Shown here: in pieces, positions 35,127 through 44,395 of the stretch
How the letters are laid out: every line of letters begins with the position of its first letter
Numbering within the stretch: the first letter of the stretch is position 1
From: Amycolatopsis pittospori
Lineage (GTDB): Bacteria; Actinomycetota; Actinomycetes; Mycobacteriales; Pseudonocardiaceae
Length of the DNA stretch: 64,000 nucleotides
Direction of reading: 5' to 3'
NCBI RefSeq assembly: GCF_013870525.1
Contig: NZ_JACBXD010000026.1
Coordinates: forward strand, 1-64,000
Made by a program: the position numbers and the translations under genes
Notes under the pieces: generated by a model
Databases searched by the model: none
Seen by the model: the letters and a program-made list of their open reading frames with translations, nothing else
Told to the model about the DNA's origin: nothing

Positions 35127-37085
35127 TCAGCGGCGGGTGATGCGGATGTCGTCCACGCCCGCTTCGACCAGGCTTCCGCCCGCGGCGTCGGCGGCCTCGA
35201 CCGCGATCCGGATCGTTTTGCCCGCCAGCGCGGTCAGGTCGGCGGTCGCGGTGGACCACTGTGCGGCCGTGTCGGCGGTCCCGGTCTTCTTGTCGAGCAG
35301 AACGGTCGCGCCCTCGGCGGTGACGGCACGGACACGGAGGTAGTCGGCGCCCGCGGAATTCGACAGATACCCCAGGTACCACGACAGGGACACGGACAGC
35401 TTTCCGTTGGCGGGCAACTGGATCGGGGCGGACAGCGCGCTGGTGACGCCGCCGTCGAGGTCGTTGTCCCCCACCGCCGCGCCGGCCGCGGAACCGGTGA
35501 CCAGAGCCCGCGTACCGCTGGTGGTGTCACCGCGCTGCATGGTCAGCGAGTTGAAGCTCGTCGCGGCGGGGTCGGCCACCTCGAACCGGCCGGCGGTCGC
35601 CGTGTCGGAGGCGGCGGGGTTGATGCTCCAGCCGCCCGCGGTTTCGAAGTCCGTGGAGTAGACCGGGGTTTCCGGCTCCGGGTCGGGGTTGGTGCTGCCG
35701 GACACCGCGGCCAGGGCGTTGGCGATGCCTTCGCCGAAGTGCGAGTTCTTCGCCGGTGTACCGGTGCACCGGGAGTCGCCGGACGGGCAGGGCGTGTCGA
35801 TCGCCTGGGTCAGCAGCATCGTGCGCAGCTGGTCGGGGGTGGCTTGCGGATGCGCCGAGGCCAGCAGGGCCACGACACCGGCGGCGTGCGGCGACGACGC
35901 GGAGGTCCCGTTGAACGTGGTGTAGCCGCCGCCCAGCGCGGTGGTGTTCACCATCGCGGAGCCTTCTCCGCCGGGACCGGTCAGTTCGACCGTGTCGAGA
36001 CCGTAGTTGGAGTAGTAGGCCAGTTTCTTGTCGATCGTGTCGGCGGTGACCGAGACGGCGTTCGGCAGATCGCCGGGCAGGAACAGACCGGGCTCGTTGT
36101 CGAGGTTGGTGGAGTAGTTCCCCGCGGCGGCGACGGTGACCGTGCCCTTGCCCCGGGAGTAGTCGACGGCGCGCTGGACGCCTTCGATCACCGCGGCCTG
36201 GTCGGGGTCCGCGGGGTTGTTGAACATGATCGGGTCGACGTAGTAGCTGTTGTTGGTGACCTTGAAACCGTGGTCGGCCGACCACATCAGGCCGCAGACC
36301 ACGTTCTCCGGGAACATGTTCCCCGACGGTTCCATCACCTTGACCGCCGCGATCCGCACGTTCGGGGCGACACCGACGACGCCCTTGCCGTTCTTCGCGG
36401 CCGCGACGATGCCGGCGACGGAGGTACCGTGTCCGGCGGCGGGCGCCCCGGCATCGGGTTCCCACGCGCCGGGTGCGGTGTCGGCTTTGCCGTAGAGGCA
36501 GGACACGGAGTTCGCGGCGTCGAAGTTGTCCCGCAAGTCCTCGTGGCCGCCCTGGACACCGGTGTCGAGGATGCCGACGGTGACGTTCCGGCTGCCGGGG
36601 TTGATCGCCCAGGCCTTGTCCGCGCCCATCTGCTGCATGTTCCAGTCGACGGGCTCGGCGGGAGCGGCGATCGACCTGCCCAGCTGAGGCTCCAGGAAGC
36701 GACGCGCGGTCGAGTTCCGGTCCGCGGTGGCCGGACGGGTGCCTTCGGTGGGGACGTCGTAGCCCGCGCGGGTGTCGCCGACCTTCTGGACACCGGCGAC
36801 CTTGCGCATCTTGGCGGCGAAGTCATCGGCACCCGAATGCGCGAGGACGACCCCGATCGGCGCGTAGCCGGCACGTACTCGCCCGCCGTTCGCGGTGACC
36901 GCCTGGGTGACGGCGTCGATGCTGCCGGGGCTGGTCAGCACCAGGTAGGCACGCACGCTCTCGTCCATCTCGGAAGCGGTCGGCGATGTCGCGGCCGCCC
37001 CTGGGGCGGACAGGGCGGTGATCGCGACGGCGATCGCGATCGTGGCCGCGGCTCTCGTCCGGGAACAGCGCAGACTTCGGATCAT
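35127..37085 (-). CDS. Secreted S8-family (subtilisin-like) serine protease
   Basis: 652 residues. Signal peptide (TIAIAVAITALSAPGAAA), an I9-type inhibitor propeptide (about 40-115, RAYLVLTSPGSIDAVTQAV), then the peptidase domain (about 150-460). The triad is seen in VTVGILDTGVQGG (Asp), GHGTSVAGIV (His) and NGTSASSPHAAGVVALL (Ser). A C-terminal jelly-roll-like domain (about 485-652, ending in ALAGKTIRIAVEA) may bind sugar or assist targeting. With the S1 protease downstream it forms a tandem of exported proteases. Confidence 0.93.
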   Translation of the reverse strand: MIRSLRCSRTRAAATIAIAVAITALSAPGAAATSPTASEMDESVRAYLVLTSPGSIDAVTQAVTANGGRVRAGYAPIGVVLAHSGADDFAAKMRKVAGVQKVGDTRAGYDVPTEGTRPATADRNSTARRFLEPQLGRSIAAPAEPVDWNMQQMGADKAWAINPGSRNVTVGILDTGVQGGHEDLRDNFDAANSVSCLYGKADTAPGAWEPDAGAPAAGHGTSVAGIVAAAKNGKGVVGVAPNVRIAAVKVMEPSGNMFPENVVCGLMWSADHGFKVTNNSYYVDPIMFNNPADPDQAAVIEGVQRAVDYSRGKGTVTVAAAGNYSTNLDNEPGLFLPGDLPNAVSVTADTIDKKLAYYSNYGLDTVELTGPGGEGSAMVNTTALGGGYTTFNGTSASSPHAAGVVALLASAHPQATPDQLRTMLLTQAIDTPCPSGDSRCTGTPAKNSHFGEGIANALAAVSGSTNPDPEPETPVYSTDFETAGGWSINPAASDTATAGRFEVADPAATSFNSLTMQRGDTTSGTRALVTGSAAGAAVGDNDLDGGVTSALSAPIQLPANGKLSVSLSWYLGYLSNSAGADYLRVRAVTAEGATVLLDKKTGTADTAAQWSTATADLTALAGKTIRIAVEAADAAGGSLVEAGVDDIRITRR

Positions 37086-37256
37086 GGCGGGGAACCTCCT
37101 CGATGAAACGTCCGTTCATCAGGCATCTGACGATCCGCAGTGGAGGCGGAGACTTCAATCCGTGGCGACACGCAGGAAACGACCCCGGTTCCACGCACTA
37201 AAAACGGCAGGACATTTCCGCTTGTCCGCCCCCTCGCCCGTGCTTACGGTGTCGGG

Positions 37257-40004
37257 ATGGACACAGGACAGGCGGAGGAGGCGATCGTCCGCCTGATCGC
37301 CCGCACATCCGCGATCGTGCTGGTGGAAGGAGAACTGGGGGTCGGCAAGACCCATCTGCAGGAACGGTTGCGCGCGCGGTTCACGGCGGATTCCCGGATC
37401 GTCCTTTCAGGACGGTGCGCTCCCTTCTCCGGTGAACTCGAACCCGTGCTGGAGGCGGCGCTCAGCACCCCGAGGGTTGTCCCCCGCCATGGCGGTCCCG
37501 TCCTGGGCGCGCTCGCTCCCCGGCTACCCGAACTCGCCGATCGGCTGCCCCCGCCACTTCCGCCCTTGCCCGACCCACGAGCAGACCTCGCTCGCTGTTT
37601 CCGCGCTTTACGCGAACTCTTCTCCTCGACGGCGCCGACGGTGCTACTGCTCGATGACATCCAGTGGAGCGATTCCGCCACCCGCGCCTTTCTGCGCTAT
37701 CTGTGCACGCGGCGGTCACCCGCTTTGTCGATGGTGCTCACCTATCGCCCGCACAGCGATTCCCCGCGCCTCACCCACTTCGCCGGCCGGGGCTTTCCCG
37801 TCGAAACGGTTTCACTCGGTCCGCTTGACGAGACACGAGCCACCACACTGGCCGAAACACTTTCCGGCCAAAGTCCGCTTCCTCCTTCGTTGAGCCGTTC
37901 ATTGCCCTTGGCCGAGGGACTGCCGTACGCGATCAGCGCTCTCGTTCGCGAGAAGGGCAGACCTTTGCCGACGGCGGTACGTGACGTCCACGCCGAGCAA
38001 GTGCGGTTGTGCGGCAAGGAGGTGCGAGCCGTGCTCCGCGCCGCCGCCCTCTGCGCGGACGGGGTCACCGAGGACGAGTTGCGCTCGCTGTCCGGTCTGG
38101 GGCGGAGCGCGATCAGCGTCGCACTACCGGAGGCGATCGAAATCGGGCTCCTGCGGGAAACACGGCCGAATCACTATGGCTGGCAACGCGAAGTGGCGCG
38201 GCGCGCCGTCCACGAGGCGACGTCCCCTCCCCTGCGACGAGGACTTCACCGTGCGGCCGCGTCGCTCCGTCCACATGACACGGTCTTCACCGCTCACCAT
38301 CTCCGGTTGGCCGGCGACACCGGCCAGTGGCTCGAGTACAGCCGGCGTCACGCCGACATCGCGATGAGCGAAGGCGACTGGAGCACCACGGTCCAGTTGC
38401 TCCGGGCCTTGCTTCGCCACGCCGAGCTCACCGACCCCGACCGCGTCCATCTCGCGACCACGCTGAGCCGCGCGGCCTTCGACGGACTCGACTGCGACCA
38501 GATCGTCTCCACGGTCCGCGAGATCCTCGCCGAGGTATCCCTTCCGCCTGCCACCCGGGGCGAGTTGCGCAACAACCTGGGAATCCTTCTGCTCAGCCAA
38601 TCCGGAGAACACGAGGAGGGGTACAGGGAGCTGGAGAAGGCCGTCGATGAGCTCCGGGACGGCGATCCGCCCCTCGCGCTCAAAGTGATGTCCTCGCTTG
38701 CGATTCCCTACACCGGCCACCGGCATATCGATACCCACCTCGGCTGGCTGGAGCGACTCGACCGCGGGCTCGGCCCGGCATGCCTGCCCGACCCGCTGAC
38801 CGCCGCGACCATCCAGGTGAACAGGTTGACCACGTTGATGACCATCGGCGCGCCCGAGGCGTGGGAGGCCGCCGAGGTCGTCACCAGCGACACCGACGAC
38901 CCGCAACTCGCCAGGCAGCGGATGCGCGGCTGCCTCAATCTCACCGACTGCACCAGCTGGCTGGGCCACTACGCCGCGGCGAAACGCTATCTCACTCGCG
39001 GCCGCACGTGGTCCCACCAGCTCGGGGCCGACTACCTGTCGGAACAACTCCGTGTCGCGGCGGTGTTGCTGAACTGGCTGCGAGGCGACTGGCGGAACCT
39101 CCGGACCACCACCGAAGCACTCGTCGACAGGTACGACTCGCTCCCCCTCGTCGCCTCCGAATGCCGCCTCGTCGCCGGAGCGCTCGCCCTGGAACACGGC
39201 GACTGCCAGGCCGCGGTCGCGCTACTCGCGGACGTGAGCGCGACCCGGCCGCGTACGGCGGCCGCACCACCGGTCGGCGCCACCGCGGCGGCGCTGCTCG
39301 CCCGTCACCACTACCACCGCGGAGCCAAAGCCGCGGCATTACGAGAACTCGACGCCGCGTTGCGGGTCATCCACGACACCGGCATCTGGGTATGGGCCAG
39401 CGAAATCGCGCCTATCGCCGTCGAGCTGCTGCACAACGCCGGACGCCGCGACCAGATCCCGGAGCTGCTCTCGGCCATGGAGGCAGGCCTCGAAGGCAGG
39501 GACGCGCCCGCGGCGATGGCCAGTCTCGCCCTCAGCAAGGCGATGGACCTCGACCTGGGAGACGGAGCACCCGACGACGTGCTCGGACTTTACGACGCCG
39601 CGCTGGACTCCTTCACCGATGTAGGCCGCCCCTACTGGACCGCGACAACGCACGTATGGCGTGACCGGTACCTCCACACCGAACTGCAGCAGGACACGGA
39701 CGATCTCGCCATCGCCGTCGACATCTTCAGCTCCCTGGGAGCCGCCGTGTCCGCGCGTCGCGCCCAGGAGACACTCGACAACCGCAAGCCCCGGCGCCGC
39801 GGCAGGCCGAGCTATGGCACCACCCTCTCTCCACGCGAGACGGAAGTCGCCCAGCTCGCCTGTGCCGGCCGTACCAACTCCCAGATCGCCACCCGGCTGG
39901 GCCTGTCGGTGCGCACGGTCGAACAACACATCGCCCATGCCATGCGCAAAACCGGCGCCGCGTCACGCTACGAACTCGCCAATCCCGTCGAGGCCACGAG
40001 CTAG
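37257..40004 (+). CDS. LuxR-family regulator of the large ATP-binding (LAL) type
   Basis: 915 residues from ATG 37257; upstream in-frame extension to 37140 crosses the divergent promoter region. AAA-type N-terminal ATPase (Walker A VEGELGVGKTHLQ, Walker B TVLLLDDIQW), a long helical TPR-like middle, and a C-terminal LuxR HTH (LSPRETEVAQLACAGRTNSQIATRLGLSVRTVEQHIAHAMRKTGA). LAL proteins usually activate secondary-metabolite or sugar-use genes. It diverges from the subtilisin gene and ends two bases from the convergent membrane-protein gene at 40007. Confidence 0.92.
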   Translation: MDTGQAEEAIVRLIARTSAIVLVEGELGVGKTHLQERLRARFTADSRIVLSGRCAPFSGELEPVLEAALSTPRVVPRHGGPVLGALAPRLPELADRLPPPLPPLPDPRADLARCFRALRELFSSTAPTVLLLDDIQWSDSATRAFLRYLCTRRSPALSMVLTYRPHSDSPRLTHFAGRGFPVETVSLGPLDETRATTLAETLSGQSPLPPSLSRSLPLAEGLPYAISALVREKGRPLPTAVRDVHAEQVRLCGKEVRAVLRAAALCADGVTEDELRSLSGLGRSAISVALPEAIEIGLLRETRPNHYGWQREVARRAVHEATSPPLRRGLHRAAASLRPHDTVFTAHHLRLAGDTGQWLEYSRRHADIAMSEGDWSTTVQLLRALLRHAELTDPDRVHLATTLSRAAFDGLDCDQIVSTVREILAEVSLPPATRGELRNNLGILLLSQSGEHEEGYRELEKAVDELRDGDPPLALKVMSSLAIPYTGHRHIDTHLGWLERLDRGLGPACLPDPLTAATIQVNRLTTLMTIGAPEAWEAAEVVTSDTDDPQLARQRMRGCLNLTDCTSWLGHYAAAKRYLTRGRTWSHQLGADYLSEQLRVAAVLLNWLRGDWRNLRTTTEALVDRYDSLPLVASECRLVAGALALEHGDCQAAVALLADVSATRPRTAAAPPVGATAAALLARHHYHRGAKAAALRELDAALRVIHDTGIWVWASEIAPIAVELLHNAGRRDQIPELLSAMEAGLEGRDAPAAMASLALSKAMDLDLGDGAPDDVLGLYDAALDSFTDVGRPYWTATTHVWRDRYLHTELQQDTDDLAIAVDIFSSLGAAVSARRAQETLDNRKPRRRGRPSYGTTLSPRETEVAQLACAGRTNSQIATRLGLSVRTVEQHIAHAMRKTGAASRYELANPVEATS

Positions 40005-40006
40005 TG

Positions 40007-41218
40007 CTACTCCCCACCGCCGGTCGGGTTCATCTGAGGCGACGACTCTCGCCTCAAGACTGCGGGAACGATCGACGAGCGGCTATACGCCTGGCTGACT
40101 TTGACCAGCCACGCCGTCTCCGCGTCGAAGTCCTCTTCCCTGCGCAGTTGCGGTGTCTGGGTCGCAGGTATCCCGGCTGACCTGCCACTGGAATGCGCGG
40201 AGACCGCGGCGGCGATGAGCGCCGCCTCGCCGACCGCTTGTGCGTCATCCTCCGTCAGCCCGGACCGCATCGCTTCTCCTTTGGCCAGGCGGATCGTGTT
40301 CTCGTCGAGGTGGTCGCGCAACGGACCGACCAGCGCGTCGCGGATGCCGATGACCCGGTGGCGTAGCCGGGAGTGACGGCTACGCGGTGCCGGCACCGGA
40401 ACGGCCGTTCGCGTCGGGGCGAGTGCGTCCCACAGCGGAGTCAGGTGACGGTAGGCACGCCTCCGACGCCAATTCCGGGCTACACGCGGCCCCCATGACG
40501 GGATGGTCATCCCGATCACCAGGAAGCAGACCCCCGGGGCGGAGAACAGGAACTGGATGCCGTGCACCCCGTTCTCTTCATAGGGCAGGTCGTGCCCCAG
40601 GCCGACGATCGTCTGGTACACCACCTTGTGGATCAGCATGAGCAGCCAGATCAGGCAGCCGACTCCCATGAAGCGCACCCCGATCCGCAGATAGGTGCTC
40701 TCGATGGTCATCCCGCGCCAGCGGACGAGCAGGATGTCGACCAGGACGATGATGTTGTGGGCTTCCCAGATCAGGTCGTAGACGAGCACACCCGGATCAT
40801 GGGTACCACTCGGTCCGACGATCGGCAGCCCGATGCGCAGCGGCCCGATCACATAGCCGATCAACAGCAACGGGAGAGCCACTCCGAACAAGATCCGGCC
40901 GAATCGCAGGCGCCGTCGCAGATGCCCAGCGGGTGTGGACACCCGGATCACGAAGATGTGAGCGTAGAACGACATGGCCATCCACACGATGTGTTGGATG
41001 ACCTGCGGCAGGCTGGGAACCCGTCCGAGAAGGTCGTAGGCCAGCCAATAGAACGGAGCCCAGCCGAGCAGATAGAGGGCGAACAGGTTCACCATCGTCA
41101 AGGACAGGGCCCGTCCGGCGGGAGCCTTGTTGTCCTCGCGCCAGGTCGTGGCCCGATAGACGACGGCCACGGCGATCGTCGCCAAGGCGATGAGATGAAC
41201 CACGCTGGCAACCGGCAT
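40007..41218 (-). CDS. MAB_1171c-like membrane protein
   Basis: 403 residues. About seven membrane helices in residues 1-245 (for example VVHLIALATIAVAVVY, LSLTMVNLFALYLLGWAPFYWLAY, LLLIGYVIGPL, LFSAPGVCFLVIGMTI), then a roughly 150-residue cytoplasmic tail with LTPLWDALAP and RHRVIGIRDALVGPL. From memory this pattern matches the MAB_1171c family (DUF6545-type), listed as putative transporters with no proven substrate. It is the third gene of an XRE, ImmA-like, membrane-protein run: the peptidase gene ends 20 bases upstream at 41239. Confidence 0.75.
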   Translation of the reverse strand: MPVASVVHLIALATIAVAVVYRATTWREDNKAPAGRALSLTMVNLFALYLLGWAPFYWLAYDLLGRVPSLPQVIQHIVWMAMSFYAHIFVIRVSTPAGHLRRRLRFGRILFGVALPLLLIGYVIGPLRIGLPIVGPSGTHDPGVLVYDLIWEAHNIIVLVDILLVRWRGMTIESTYLRIGVRFMGVGCLIWLLMLIHKVVYQTIVGLGHDLPYEENGVHGIQFLFSAPGVCFLVIGMTIPSWGPRVARNWRRRRAYRHLTPLWDALAPTRTAVPVPAPRSRHSRLRHRVIGIRDALVGPLRDHLDENTIRLAKGEAMRSGLTEDDAQAVGEAALIAAAVSAHSSGRSAGIPATQTPQLRREEDFDAETAWLVKVSQAYSRSSIVPAVLRRESSPQMNPTGGGE

Positions 41219-41238
41219 CCGTCATCCCCCAGTGCTCG

Positions 41239-41754
41239 TCACCGTTCCAACGCCTGACTCAGCCGGGCGCTCATCTCGGTCGGTTCCCGATGCGGACGAC
41301 GTGGTCGCGTTTCGAAGATCTCCGAGATCAGATAGGCCACGGTCTCCGCCTCGGCCTCGTGCTGAGTGGTGAAACCGGCGTGCTGCCTGGCCAGCATGAT
41401 CTTGAGCGTGGTGGCACTCAGATCGGGAAAGATTCCCGAGAACGCCGACTCGACGTTCTCGGCGCCGGGGTGCTCGCACAGGATGTGTCCCAATTCGTGC
41501 AGCACTATATGTGTCTGGTGCACGGGGGTCGTGTCGCGCTCGTAGCAGATGTAGTCCGCACGGGACCCCGCCATCCACAGTCCACAGGCACCCGAGGCCG
41601 ACATCGGCAGCGGCAGCAGTGCGATCGACCTGCCCCGCTGATCACCCACCCGGTCGCAGAGTTCCCGGACGTCGCGAGAGTCCGGTATCACCAGTTGACC
41701 CACCACGCGCTGACACCGCCGTTCGATCCGGCGGGATCCGCGACGCCACATCAA
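41239..41754 (-). CDS. ImmA/IrrE-like zinc metallopeptidase
   Basis: 171 residues. The zinc motif is HELGH (86-90) in THIVLHELGHILCEH, with a third likely ligand in the downstream HEAEAETVAYLI (about 132-143). This is the ImmA/IrrE pattern. Those enzymes typically cleave a partner XRE-type repressor; the adjacent upstream gene encodes one. The start codon overlaps the XRE gene stop by four bases (the first ATG is at 41754 and a second in-frame ATG is at 41751). Cleavage of the XRE protein is inference. Confidence 0.82.
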   Translation of the reverse strand: MMWRRGSRRIERRCQRVVGQLVIPDSRDVRELCDRVGDQRGRSIALLPLPMSASGACGLWMAGSRADYICYERDTTPVHQTHIVLHELGHILCEHPGAENVESAFSGIFPDLSATTLKIMLARQHAGFTTQHEAEAETVAYLISEIFETRPRRPHREPTEMSARLSQALER

Positions 41755-42176
41755 GTTCGACGCCCCCCGGCGTTGTCGGAGTCGAGTCCTTCCAGCTTTC
41801 GAAGCTGCTCGGTCATGGCCGTGACGGTTTCCAGACTCCCATCAGACAGACCGACCATCCTAGCGGCCACCTGGGCGATTCCGGCGTCCCTCAGCAGCGC
41901 CGCCAACGCGATCTGGGCGCTCACCTGCTCGGAGGGCTCGTCGTCCAGGAAATAGACGGCCGACACACCGAAGAACTTTCCCAGCTTCTCCAAGGTGTCC
42001 TTGGTGGGATTGACGTTCTTTCCCGACCGCAGCGCGGAGAGCAACCCAGTGGAGAGACCGGTGGCCTTCGCCACCTCGGGATGGGTGAACTGCTTGCGAT
42101 CACGCGGATGGACCTCCCGGAACAGGTAGTCCACCTTCTCGGCCAGGGTCCGCGGGACCTGCTGCTTCTCGTTCAC
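41751..42176 (-). CDS. XRE-family regulator of the ImmA-like cassette
   Basis: 141 residues from ATG 42176. HTH at about residues 30-58 (FTHPEVAKATGLSTGLLSALRSGKN) followed by a helical C-terminal part (PSEQVSAQIALAALLRDAGIAQVAARM, then an MTEQLRKLEGL helix). It starts the three-gene cassette and shares a 305-base divergent region with the secreted-protein gene at 42482. That region carries GTCA-N6-TGAC sites, which are candidates for its binding. Confidence 0.88.
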   Translation of the reverse strand: MNEKQQVPRTLAEKVDYLFREVHPRDRKQFTHPEVAKATGLSTGLLSALRSGKNVNPTKDTLEKLGKFFGVSAVYFLDDEPSEQVSAQIALAALLRDAGIAQVAARMVGLSDGSLETVTAMTEQLRKLEGLDSDNAGGRRT

Positions 42177-42306
42177 GGACCACCTTCCGCCCCCACGCGG
42201 ATCATCGAACTGATCTGACCTGCGTCAGGCTATCACCGGCACTGGCCGTTCGTGATGGTGCTGACGAGGCGATCCCTCGGCCTGAGCTACCGGCGGCCGC
42301 TCAGTT

Positions 42307-42397
42307 GTCAGTTAAATGACTTGTCCGCGTACTCCAGTCAGCTCATTGACAGTGTTCGAGCAGGGTCATTACAGTCGTTTTGCGTCATCGAAGTGAT
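42307..42397. promoter_or_regulatory. Spaced GTCA-N6-TGAC inverted sites
   Basis: GTCA-GTTAAA-TGAC at 42307-42320 and GTCA-GCTCAT-TGAC at 42337-42350 are 30 bp apart centre to centre, about three helical turns. A third near-site is GTCA-TCGAAG-TGAT at 42384-42397. The second overlaps the -35 box of the forward promoter. They fit a repeated operator for an XRE-type dimer; binding is inference. A different palindrome CTGACCTGCGTCAG is at 42215-42228, near the XRE gene start. Confidence 0.55.
42346..42375 (+). promoter_or_regulatory. Sigma70-type promoter for the secreted-protein genes
   Basis: TTGACA (42346-42351), an 18-base spacer, and TACAGT (42370-42375). The sequence is AT-rich relative to its surroundings. 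It lies about 107 bases upstream of the gene start at 42482. Confidence 0.6.
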
Positions 42398-42481
42398 CGA
42401 AGATGACCATCTGATCATATTAATCGTCCGCTGACGATGTCGCGCTCCTCTGGCCCGTCCCCACACATGAAGGGATTACCG

Positions 42482-43900
42482 ATGCCGAGACCCGAGAAAA
42501 ATCGGACACCACGGCGAAGACGCTGGCACCTGGTGACCACCCTCGTCGCGATGGTCGCCGCCCTGTCCGCAAGCCTGACCACCCCCGCGTCCGCCGCGAC
42601 CGAGGCCAGCGACATCGGCGGCCCCATCACGCGAAGCGAGGTACTCTCCCGCGCTCAGTTCTGGATCGACCAGCGCGTCCCCTACAGCCAGACGTCGAGT
42701 TACCCGGATCCTCAGGGTGTGCGGTATCGCCAGGACTGCTCCGGCTACGTCTCGATGGCTTGGCACCTACCGAAGTTGCCCGGTGGCGGCGACTACAGCA
42801 CGGCCACCATCCCCCAGGTCACCGACCGCATCCCCCGGGCCGATCTCCAGCCCGGCGACGCCCTGTGGCGCCGCGATGGCAGCGTCCAGCACATCGCGCT
42901 TTTCGTCGGCTGGGCCGGTGAGGGCAGACCGATCGTCCGCGAGGAACCGGACTTCGGCCTTTACGCCAGGGAGACGACCTGGTCGGCCTCCTACGCGAAC
43001 AGCTTCACGCCCTTGCGGTACCGGAATATCGACGCTTCGACCCCAAGGCCCGTCGACCGCACCGTAGGCGACGTGACCGGTGACGGCTACGCCGATCTGA
43101 CCGCCGTCGACGCCGACGGCCGGCTCGCCGTCTTCGGCAACGGGTTCCTGCGTTCCGACTGGGGCGGGGTGCCGTTCCGGGACCGCCTGTGGCAAACGAC
43201 CAACACGAACTGGGGACAGGACGCGAAGTCTATCTCCGTCGCCGATGTCACCGGCGACGGATACGCGGACTTCGTCGTACTCACCACGACCGGCAAACTA
43301 CAGATCTACGCCAACGGATCACTGGTCAACGGTGACAATTCGCCGTTCACCGGCGTGTACCGCGAATATGCGAACTGGGCGGGCGCGACCCATATCGCCA
43401 CCGGCGACATCAACCACGACGGCTGGGCCGACCTCGTCGCGACGATGGCGGACGGAACCATGCAGATCTTTTTCAACACCAAGGAGATCGGGGAAAACGC
43501 GCTCCCCTTCCGCGGCGTGGCCATGACCTACCTCAGCGGATGGGGCGCCGATGTCCGGGACATCGCCGTCGGCGACGTCACCGGTGACGGTTACGGCGAC
43601 CTCGTCGCCATTCGCGACGACGGTTCCCTGACCGTATTCGGCAACGGAATCCTCCTTCCCGGCAACAAAGGTTGGCCGTTCATCAATCCGACCTGGTCGA
43701 TCAAGGCGGGCTGGAACCAGGTCGACGGCATCGCCGTCAGCGACGTGACCGGCGACGGCTACGCCGACCTCATGGGCGTCACCACGGCCGGCGAACTCCA
43801 GGTCTACGGCAACGTCATCGGCAATACCGGCGGAAAGGACTACTACCAAGGAGCCCACTGGCGCTATCCCAATTGGGCCGGCGTCCATCACATCGCCTGA
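42482..43900 (+). CDS. Secreted NlpC/P60-like domain with VCBS/FG-GAP repeats
   Basis: 472 residues from ATG 42482, with AAGGGA upstream. Signal peptide after a basic stretch (LVTTLVAMVAALSASLTTPASAA). Residues about 60-175 look like an NlpC/P60 peptidoglycan hydrolase: catalytic Cys in YRQDCSGYVSMAWHL and His in GSVQHIALFVGW. Five VCBS/FG-GAP-like repeats follow (about 195-465), each with an Asp-rich loop such as VTGDGYADL and ending in INxDGxADL or similar, probably binding calcium. A cell-wall hydrolase or adhesin outside the cell is likely. It faces the XRE cassette divergently. Confidence 0.88.
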   Translation: MPRPEKNRTPRRRRWHLVTTLVAMVAALSASLTTPASAATEASDIGGPITRSEVLSRAQFWIDQRVPYSQTSSYPDPQGVRYRQDCSGYVSMAWHLPKLPGGGDYSTATIPQVTDRIPRADLQPGDALWRRDGSVQHIALFVGWAGEGRPIVREEPDFGLYARETTWSASYANSFTPLRYRNIDASTPRPVDRTVGDVTGDGYADLTAVDADGRLAVFGNGFLRSDWGGVPFRDRLWQTTNTNWGQDAKSISVADVTGDGYADFVVLTTTGKLQIYANGSLVNGDNSPFTGVYREYANWAGATHIATGDINHDGWADLVATMADGTMQIFFNTKEIGENALPFRGVAMTYLSGWGADVRDIAVGDVTGDGYGDLVAIRDDGSLTVFGNGILLPGNKGWPFINPTWSIKAGWNQVDGIAVSDVTGDGYADLMGVTTAGELQVYGNVIGNTGGKDYYQGAHWRYPNWAGVHHIA

Positions 43901-43938
43901 CCCCTCGATCCGCACAAAACAAAGAAAGGTGAATTCCC

Positions 43939-44226
43939 ATGCGTAAAACTCTGACCAGCGGAGTAGCGGTATTCCTCGGAGCGTCGGCTTTACTGCTCTC
44001 CGGTGCGGCACAGGCCGGTGCGACGGAGAACACGGTGGAGGTGTGCGGCTTCTACACGGCGGGCGGACACGCCTACTACAAGCATTGCGGGTCCATCCCC
44101 GTCGGCGTTTGGGTGGACACCTGGGATAACCAGGACGAGTTGTGGTACTGCGCTCCTGTCGGCGACGACCGCCACCTCGGCCCCACGAGCAAGATCAGCT
44201 GGGCATCCCACCAGCAGGCCTGCTGA
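43939..44226 (+). CDS. Small secreted Cys-containing protein
   Basis: 95 residues from ATG 43939, with AAAGGTG just upstream. Signal peptide (KTLTSGVAVFLGASALLLSGAAQAG). The mature part has four Cys (EVCGF, KHCGS, WYCAP, QQAC at the end), so two disulphides are likely, plus aromatic residues. I recognise no family. It follows the NlpC/VCBS gene by 38 bases and is probably in the same transcript. Confidence 0.75.
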   Translation: MRKTLTSGVAVFLGASALLLSGAAQAGATENTVEVCGFYTAGGHAYYKHCGSIPVGVWVDTWDNQDELWYCAPVGDDRHLGPTSKISWASHQQAC

Positions 44227-44395
44227 ACCGCCGACCAAGGCATCGGTACGGGCTTCGCTTGATCGGCACCGCGCGGGTGGGATGCCCACCCGCGCGGTGG
44301 CGCGGATACCGATTCCGGATTACACGAGAGGGACACGACAGCGGCTGCAGCAGGTACCGGCCGCGGCCGACGCTTTCGCGGGCCGTCAGCGTTTC

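Noticed and set aside
35739..37106. 455-residue open frame antisense to the S8 protease
   Set aside because: No motif or ribosome site; the S8 triad on the other strand is complete.
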